In this document: piece after piece, positions 57,536 through 64,000 of the stretch
Position numbering within the stretch: the stretch's first letter is position 1
How the letters are laid out: each line of letters opens with the position of its first letter
Source: Tyto alba
Lineage: Eukaryota; Chordata; Aves; Strigiformes; Tytonidae
Direction of reading: 5' to 3'
Assembly: GCF_018691265.1 (NCBI RefSeq)
Contig: NW_024881282.1
Coordinates: 27,802,899-27,866,898, forward strand
Length of the DNA stretch: 64,000 nt
Notes under the pieces: model-generated
What the model saw: only the letters and a program-made list of their open reading frames with translations
Told to the model about the DNA's origin: nothing
The model's database searches: none
Position numbers and translations under genes: made by a program

Positions 57536-60500
57536 TCAACACAGGACAAAATGTTGTATCTTGAGTGTTGTTATAGTATTTGCAGTATATCTTGTAGTAT
57601 ATGAAGAATATCTCATTATTCAGGTTAAAGAAGACCACACAAGCCAAGAAATTAATGCATGGCTTCCATGGACTACCTCACGCACTATGATAAACTCACC
57701 TCAGAGATCAAAATATTCATTAACAGCAAAGAAGTAAATGCTTTTTATTGTTATTATTCAAACATACATCAGAAAAGAGGTCAGGTTTATAATTTATCCA
57801 AGCTAATAAAAGAAAATTAGTCCCAGAGGAAGAATAGGAAAAGAGAAGGAAATCAGGTGAGTGCTCTGGCTCCTGCTGGCCTGGTAAATGACACACTGAG
57901 CTGCAGCAGTGAGGCACTGGGCTCCACGCTGGATAGGCCAAAATTGTTGATGAAGGATGCTGACTAACCTGCTGAAAGAAATATTTTTGCCCTACCTTTC
58001 TGCTCCACAGTTGCACTTCTGCTGCTTGCTCTGTATGATTTGAGCAGTTCTGCAATGTCACAGTCAGCCACACTAAGCAGGAGAAGCCAAGGCATCCCTT
58101 CCCCCTTTTCTGGAAACAACCTAAGCTTAACCAGTTTCACTCAGCCTCAGCAAAGATTTCTAGATGTTCCTGCAATGAAAACAAATAAAATGTTTGCATT
58201 TATTCAGTAGGAAAGAGTGCCTATGAATGTTTGGTCTGGCTTCCTGGGTAATACAGTCATTCAATAATTTCTGCACTGATCCCTTAGATACTTCAGATAT
58301 TTTCAGTGATGCTACATGACAGCATATGTTCATCCAGCTGTGGATACCAGTTTCAGTGGGATCCGGGAATTTACAAGAATATTTTGGAATATCTGTTTTT
58401 TAAGCACCTACCTGAGGATATTCTCAGGAGTATTTTGTGTGGTCCTGCAGTATTTCAGAAAACTTGGGACTTATCTTTATGCAAATGAGTATCTTTGGCT
58501 TATTGTCTGAACTTTCAAATGGTTGGTTGTTTTTCTTTTTCTAAATGGAAATTCAGTCAGGTGCTTCCAAAATTCTATATTAACACATTTTATGTTGATT
58601 TCAAGACAGCAATAATTTCAATACTTGTTAATATTGATAGTTTTGTTCCTTCTGGTATCATCTTTCTATAACAACCACTACCAGCACAGTTCAACTAAGG
58701 TAGGAGAAGTGTCCATTATTTACTTGAAACAAAACACCTTTAGCAGACCGAACTTACAAAAACTGTACATGATTTTATTAAAATAAAGGACATTGTTATA
58801 CAAGTTTGTTCAATATTTAGATTCATTCAATTTCATCAAAATAAGAACTCTGTTGGTCTGTGAAACTAATATATACCACACACAATTAATTATAAAACTT
58901 TCCTCTGTTTTATTCAATTCAGAGAAAAAATAATTTCAGGGACAAAGTATTAAACCTAATGTTATTGATCAGCAGATGTATTTTTCTTCTTGGTTTTGGT
59001 TTAGAAACTGGTTTTGATTTAGGTATATTAAAAAAAGAAGAAAACACATCTTTTTCCTCTTTATTGTTCCAGTAAAATCACCATACCTGAATATGACATT
59101 GTATACTACTGTAGGACAAATTGTAGCTGTGACAAAACCATATGATTGCAGTGACAACTCTTCATAGGAATGGAAATTTTTTTAGATAAAAAGAGGTTGA
59201 AGAAATGGTATAATATACAGCTATAGTATACTATACAACATGTATTCCTGTAATATAAAACAAAGGATAGAAATTAGTGAACAATGGACAGTAGGAATAG
59301 GAAATACAAAAACTGGAGAGACTGTTTCACCTTTTTCATTTGATTGCATTATATTTTTAATCCCTTCATTCTCTGTTATATTTCTGTTATTTTTATGGTT
59401 TAATCTCTCTCCCTATAGTAATTAATGGCTGATATCATTGAACTAGAGTATTTAACAAAAAAACCCATAGGTTTATTATTTAAAATGTGCTCATAAGAGA
59501 AAACAATTAGTTTTTTATGAAACAAATTCAAAAGCTTCTGGTTTTGGTGTTTATGGATATATAGATGTTCGCACTTGGAAAGAGATTTAGCAGTTAGAAA
59601 AACTATGCAAAAAAATCATTATCAGCTAAATCCATGTTATTGAAAATAATTATATTTTAATTGTGCTCTCCTTGGTGAAGTAATTTTTTATTTGCAGAAA
59701 ATAAATTATATTCTTTGAAGTATAATCTTTAAATATCCGGTATTGGTACTGGTGCAAAACAAGTTTTTGACATGTTATGGTAGTCTTTGGGGCAACATTT
59801 TTTGATACAAATGTCTTTCCACAGTTTGTGTGACCTTAGTAATAAACTCATGGAGCTTAACTAAATTTTGAAATCATAGCAGATACTATTCTATACACCA
59901 TGTTGTGTAGCCTGTCATTTGCACTGGATGAAAGATAACTCCTTGTTTTGGTACTGAAGACCTCTGAAAATTAGCTGAATTACACCTTTGGAAATGAAGA
60001 GCCTGTGCTGGCATTTTGGGATTAATTACAGCAACATATTTCTATTAAGGGGAATTAAGGTACAGCAGAATACAGTAAAAATGGAATTAGATTTGGAAAT
60101 GTCTTGGGGCTTCAGGGAGGGAAGGGCTGGAAGAGGTGACACATCAAGTCCTCCTGTACCAGACATCTGAATCGTACTTTGTCTTTGCCAATAAATGTCT
60201 GAACTATGTTTGGTTCTCTGTGGTAGAAAGGTATGAAACACACATGGTAGTTCTCTGTAGCAGCAAACCTCTTCTGCCACATGCTGTTATGTGGTGTTGT
60301 AGCACTATGCATTAAAGTGATATTTGATGAACTCATTAGGACTGAATTCAACTTCTAGAACCTGTACTGTAGAAGCAGTGAATGCCTCAGAGTACAAGCA
60401 TTTTGTTTGAGTGAATTATAGAGGATTTTTCAGGGAACAGAACAAAGTCAGAAATGCTTGCATCAGAAAAACCTCTGGTAACAAATATTCTCTTCCTCTG

Positions 60501-60603
60501 AAATGCTAGGCTTTGTTTAGGGAGAACTAATGGATTAATTTTGAAGGGCTTTCCTTCCTTCTGCTTTTGGCCTGCTGTCTAAAACCTCCAGCACAGTAAT
60601 CAG

Positions 60604-60742
60604 TGATGAGTGCTAGCACTGAGACTGCGCAGCTCATCACCACGGGTTCGATTTTTGTGCACTCAGGTGACAACATAAACTTGAGGGGGGATCTCGTTAA
60701 TACAGAAGTCCTTCTTGAATGCATATTATATTTTCTATGAGC
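60604..60742 (+). other. Short open island, unrecognised
   Basis: About 44 codons stay open on the plus strand, preceded by a pyrimidine-rich tract and AG dinucleotides. The stretch includes TTGSIFVHSGDNINLRGD and has more CpGs than its surroundings. A small inverted repeat, GTGATGAG/CTCATCAC, lies at its start. No good splice donor follows and I do not recognise the peptide. It may be chance. Confidence 0.15.
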
Positions 60743-62931
60743 CAAGCATAGTAATTACGATACCATCTAAAGAGCCAGTGTTTCTCAATGAATATTTTTA
60801 TATTTAGAAACAGGACTTTCTCATATACTTCTCTGCATTAATGCCTGATTACAAATTTCTTTGGTATGCCTTTAGATTTCCAATGATACATTAAAACATG
60901 TTTTGGATATTTTAGTGTGAAGATTAATTCTAAAGATTTTTTTATTATTATTTTTGAGATAGATTTCAATGTTATCTTTTACTAGAGGCTATCATGTTTT
61001 ATTTTTAAAGTCCAGAGTCCATAAGATCATGTTGGTGATTCAGGTCAAGAATAATTAATACTACTGTTATTTCTAGAAAGAATATTATTAAGTAACTTTC
61101 CTATCTACCTTTTTTTTTTTTTTTTTAATTAGGAGACTTTTTTCTATACATGAATACTGTGTTTCATGCTGCTGCACCTGTAAGTAGAATGACATCTGGT
61201 GTCTATGAATGATAGCCAAGACTAAGCTCTTCCTAATGGCTCCTGATGATGATGATTAATTTTCTTTTGTTTTATTCCCACCTCCTCTGTTTGTGTTATG
61301 CTTTTATAAAAGAAAAAATGAGATGAATCCTTGGGGGTGAGAAAGCTAGGGCAGAGTTGCTTTCAGAGGGAGAAAACAAGTGAGTTAGAGTGGGAATCTA
61401 GAAGCATGAAGGAGATAATCAGACTGTGGAGATGAGGGAGATCCCTTAAATGTCCTGGGAAATTTCTGAAGGGATAGGCTCAGGACTTCAATGTATACCT
61501 GTTGAACTGGTAAAATTGAAGCCAGGAGCAGACAGATAGAAAACAATGTATAAATTAATTTTAAATTTCTATCTTACCTTTTCCAATTGCTTTGAGTTTT
61601 GTGTATTTTAAAAGTTGGAGGGGTTAATGCTATTTATTAATTTCTTAAGTCTTTATCTGTCTATTAGGAGCAGAACTTTGGGTCTTTTGGGGTAGTTCAT
61701 ATGAAGACGAAGTCAATGCAGATCAAACTCAAATATCTGTTCAGCTTCAGGTCTCATGATGCTCAATTAATACCTCAAGCAACTGCTTAGTCTCCTGCTG
61801 AAAGATATCATTATGTTTCGGGATGAATTCAAACATTGCAGGGATTCTGTTTTGTTGGCAAGTGGAGCTAACATTGCTTTTTCAATTTGAACAATATCAC
61901 AGTGTGTACTTGTGTAGGCTGGACTGACATGGTATTCTTAATGCTAAAATAATAAGTGCAAAGTCATTCTGTAGGAAATTCAGTCAGAAGATAGATAAGC
62001 ACTATTCAACTATTTCCAAGGTTTTAAAGTAGTACCCAATCTACTTGTGTCATAGTGCAATAAAGAGGAGGATTCTCAATGAATGGACATTAGTCTCATT
62101 ATTTAAACTAGTTATCTTTTTTCTGCATATACTTCTCCTGGTTGCCAGACAACAAACTAATTTTTCACAAGAAGCATTGATGGTAGTAAGCTTTTATTTC
62201 AACATCAGGACCTGTACTAGCTCCTTATCACTTTTTAAAGTAACTTTTGTTTTGATAAATTAATAAACACTAGTCCCCCAGTAGTTAATTTTCATTTCTT
62301 TGAGGGAGGTATTGCAGATAACTGCAGCTTAGCAGGTTCTCTCTCTCCTTTTCTGTGTCTGTAATGACACAGTGGTACTTTCCACTGCTTATCATGAAAA
62401 GTTTTAATTTTTACTATGAATACAAGATCTGTGGATATTTATTGCTGTTAAATAGTTTTTGGAGGACATTCCTCTCTTTTTGCTTTCTGCCTGCATGAAC
62501 TGTAAATATACTTAGCAGAGCTGAAGCTCTCTAGATCCCTTGTTTTCCCTAAGTATTTATTTATTTACAGCAGCTGATCTACTTTTAGAACATACTTTTC
62601 ATTTTTATAACTTAATCTGATAGTTATATAGTTTCACAAACGCTTCCAATGATTTTGCTGACCACTCTTCATAACAAATAATTATTCTTTTTCATGGACT
62701 CATTTGGAAAGAATTTCTTAATTTCTATACATTTTTCACTGGATAAAAATTTCAATTATTAAGATAATGTCTCTGGCTACAGCAAGTAGGACCACTGAAT
62801 TCTTTTGATTCATCATATGACTGGAAATTTGTCTGGAAAAAATGCTTTTCTTCACAGCCTTGCAATAATTCAGGAAATTAAAGCAGATAAAACTGTTATC
62901 TCCATTCTTGATGTTTTTCACCACTCATCTG

Positions 62932-63048
62932 GATAAAGCTCTGAATAGCCTGGTCTGACAACAGGGCTGCTCCTGTTTTGGGCAGGAGTTTGGACTAGAG
63001 ATATCCTGAGGTCCCTTATAGCCTGTGATCCTATCATCCTACCAACAC
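62932..63048 (+). mobile_element. CR1 LINE 3' end
   Basis: Contains CAACAGGGCTGCTCCTGTTT, GGGCAGGAGTTTGGACTAGA, ATCCTGAGGTCCCTTATAGC and a GTGATCCTATCATCC tail. This is the canonical order of a plus-strand CR1 3' terminus. Confidence 0.8.
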
Positions 63049-63079
63049 AGTCAGCATCTGTTCATAAAAAAATATTGTG

Positions 63080-63152
63080 GGTTTATTTTTTATTTTTTTT
63101 TATTTTTTGTTAATACACTATCTTCTCAGAAAAAAAAAAAAAAAAAAAAAAG
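63080..63152. repeat. A/T-rich low-complexity tract
   Basis: A TTTTATTTT-type stretch followed by an A-run of about 22 bp at 63130-63151. Confidence 0.9.
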
Positions 63153-63267
63153 AAATCATAAACACTTAGCAAGAGTTTAACACTTTATGTTAGTTTTCAG
63201 TAGTGAAGTCTCTGAATATTTTCACATTTATTTAATATTGCCAATTATTTCTATTTTTTTGTGTAGA

Positions 63268-63340
63268 TACGTTCTATTCGCGATTGCGACCGCTAACAGT
63301 TTTGGCGACCCAGATGGGAGCTTGCGAGTGAGACTGGACA
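63268..63340 (+). other. Possible retroviral LTR end and leader fragment
   Basis: CpG-rich sequence reading CGACCGCTAACA, then GTTTTGGCGACCCAGATGGG. It has the look of an LTR terminus (CA) followed a few bases later by a primer-binding site starting TGGCG, on the plus strand. I cannot match it to a specific tRNA. It abuts minus-strand pol, so if real it marks an inversion or a second element. Confidence 0.3.
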
Positions 63341-64000
63341 TGACTACCCCAAAAGCATATTTTGAATCTGTCCAGATACTCACTTTCTTTCCCTACTTAA
63401 TTCCAATGCTCATGTTAAGGCAATTAATTCTGCTTTCTGTGCTGATGTAGTGTTGGGCAGTGCATTTGCCTCTACCACAGTACTTTCAGTTGTTACCGCA
63501 TATCCTGCGTAGTGAGTTCCATTCTGTACAAAGCTGCTGCCATCTGTAAACAGCTCCCATTCAGGATCTCTGAGGGGGACATCCTTCAAATCTTCTCGAC
63601 AAGAGTATGTATGTTCAATAGTCATTATACAATCATGTTCAGGTTGTTCTTCCTCCTGTGAAGCACTCAGAAAAACTGCAGGATTTACAAGATTAGTTGT
63701 TTTCAGAATCACATCATCTTGCTCTGTAAGGATTACCTGATATTTCATCATTCTGCTAGGGGACAGCCAATACCCCCTTTTTTGTTCCAACACTGTAGCA
63801 ACCATATGCGGAACATAGACCATGATGGTTCTTCCCAAGGTGAGCTTTCTGGCTTCTTGTATCAATATTACTGTTGCCGGTACTGCCCGCAAGCAGGAAG
63901 GCCATCCTCTGCTCACCGTGTCCAGTTGTTTAGAAAAGTACCCCACGGGTCTCTTCCAGCTTCCCATCCTGTGGGTCAGGACCCCCAGGGCAAGGTGCTG
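63341..64000 (-). pseudogene. pol: Gammaretrovirus-like pol (RT connection and RNase H), runs off the window
   Basis: The 185-codon open frame 63410-63967 continues beyond the right edge. It shows PVGYFSKQLDTVSRGWPSCL, LTLGRTIMVYVPHMVATVLE and SPSRMMKYQVIL (RT connection), then RNase H with the first Asp in ELFTDGSSF and the Glu in AQKAELIALT. The third Asp, in IWTDSKYAFG, follows at about 63345-63385 in a shifted frame past a TGA. These blocks are characteristic of gammaretroviruses (ERV1 class). Sequence ends at a junction near 63340. Confidence 0.92.

Larger units (their letters stand above)
55601..62930. other. AT-rich non-coding DNA
   Basis: No gene confidently seen. Listed separately are a GC-richer island at 56050-56440, a pyrimidine microsatellite at 57428-57535 and a short open island at 60604-60742. 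T-runs occur at 55621-55633 and about 61111-61126. Confidence 0.5.

Noticed and set aside
57405..57647. Lys/Glu-rich minus ORF
   Set aside because: It translates a pyrimidine microsatellite.
60640..60665. Possible tRNA B box (GGTTCGA)
   Set aside because: No matching T-stem, A box or cloverleaf can be drawn around it.

Overview
This is vertebrate nuclear DNA, most likely from a bird. It holds several CR1 LINE fragments, including one of about 1.6 kb with the CR1 reverse-transcriptase layout. It also holds at least seven endogenous retrovirus (ERV) loci of types typical of avian genomes. I found no convincing intact host gene and no RNA gene; the single-copy DNA is AT-rich and reads as intergenic or intronic. 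The species and chromosome cannot be fixed from the window. The ERV load and satellite DNA would suit a gene-poor, poorly recombining region, but that is inference.

Layout. At 2.34-3.05 kb two LTRs lie head to head and form a 248-bp-arm palindrome. Solo LTRs with clean target-site duplications (TSDs) lie at 9047-9465 (TSD GGTAAC), 12235-13314 (TSD TTGGG) and 16686-17272 (TSD TCAG). From 22.0 to 28.76 kb is a minus-strand composite. ERV-A has a 3' LTR, an alpharetrovirus-like env, a betaretrovirus-like pol, gag remnants and a truncated 5' U3. ERV-B has a gag start, a tRNA-Lys-like primer site and an unrelated 5' LTR. At 35.5-39.1 kb is an array of about 111 copies of a 32-bp unit. It abuts a 164-bp satellite of about five direct and two inverted units. 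From 42334 to 47898 is ERV-C, a minus-strand provirus with two 259-bp LTRs, the TSD CAAAAG, a perfect tRNA-Phe primer site, alpharetrovirus-like gag, gammaretrovirus-like env and no pol. A solo LTR of the same family as the one at 16.7 kb sits inside its gag with TSD CCCC. CR1-type remnants lie at 21.6, 22.0, 41.8, 48.5, 54-55.6 and 62.9 kb. The right edge enters a minus-strand gammaretrovirus-like pol.

How the parts relate. None of the retroviral genes is intact: stops, frameshifts (several at homopolymer runs) and deletions interrupt them all. The most informative features are the mismatched gag/pol/env lineages in ERV-A and ERV-C, the nested and composite insertions whose order can be read from TSDs, and the two adjoining tandem arrays. 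The 32-bp unit contains no stop codon in any of six frames, so the long overlapping ORFs there are not genes.
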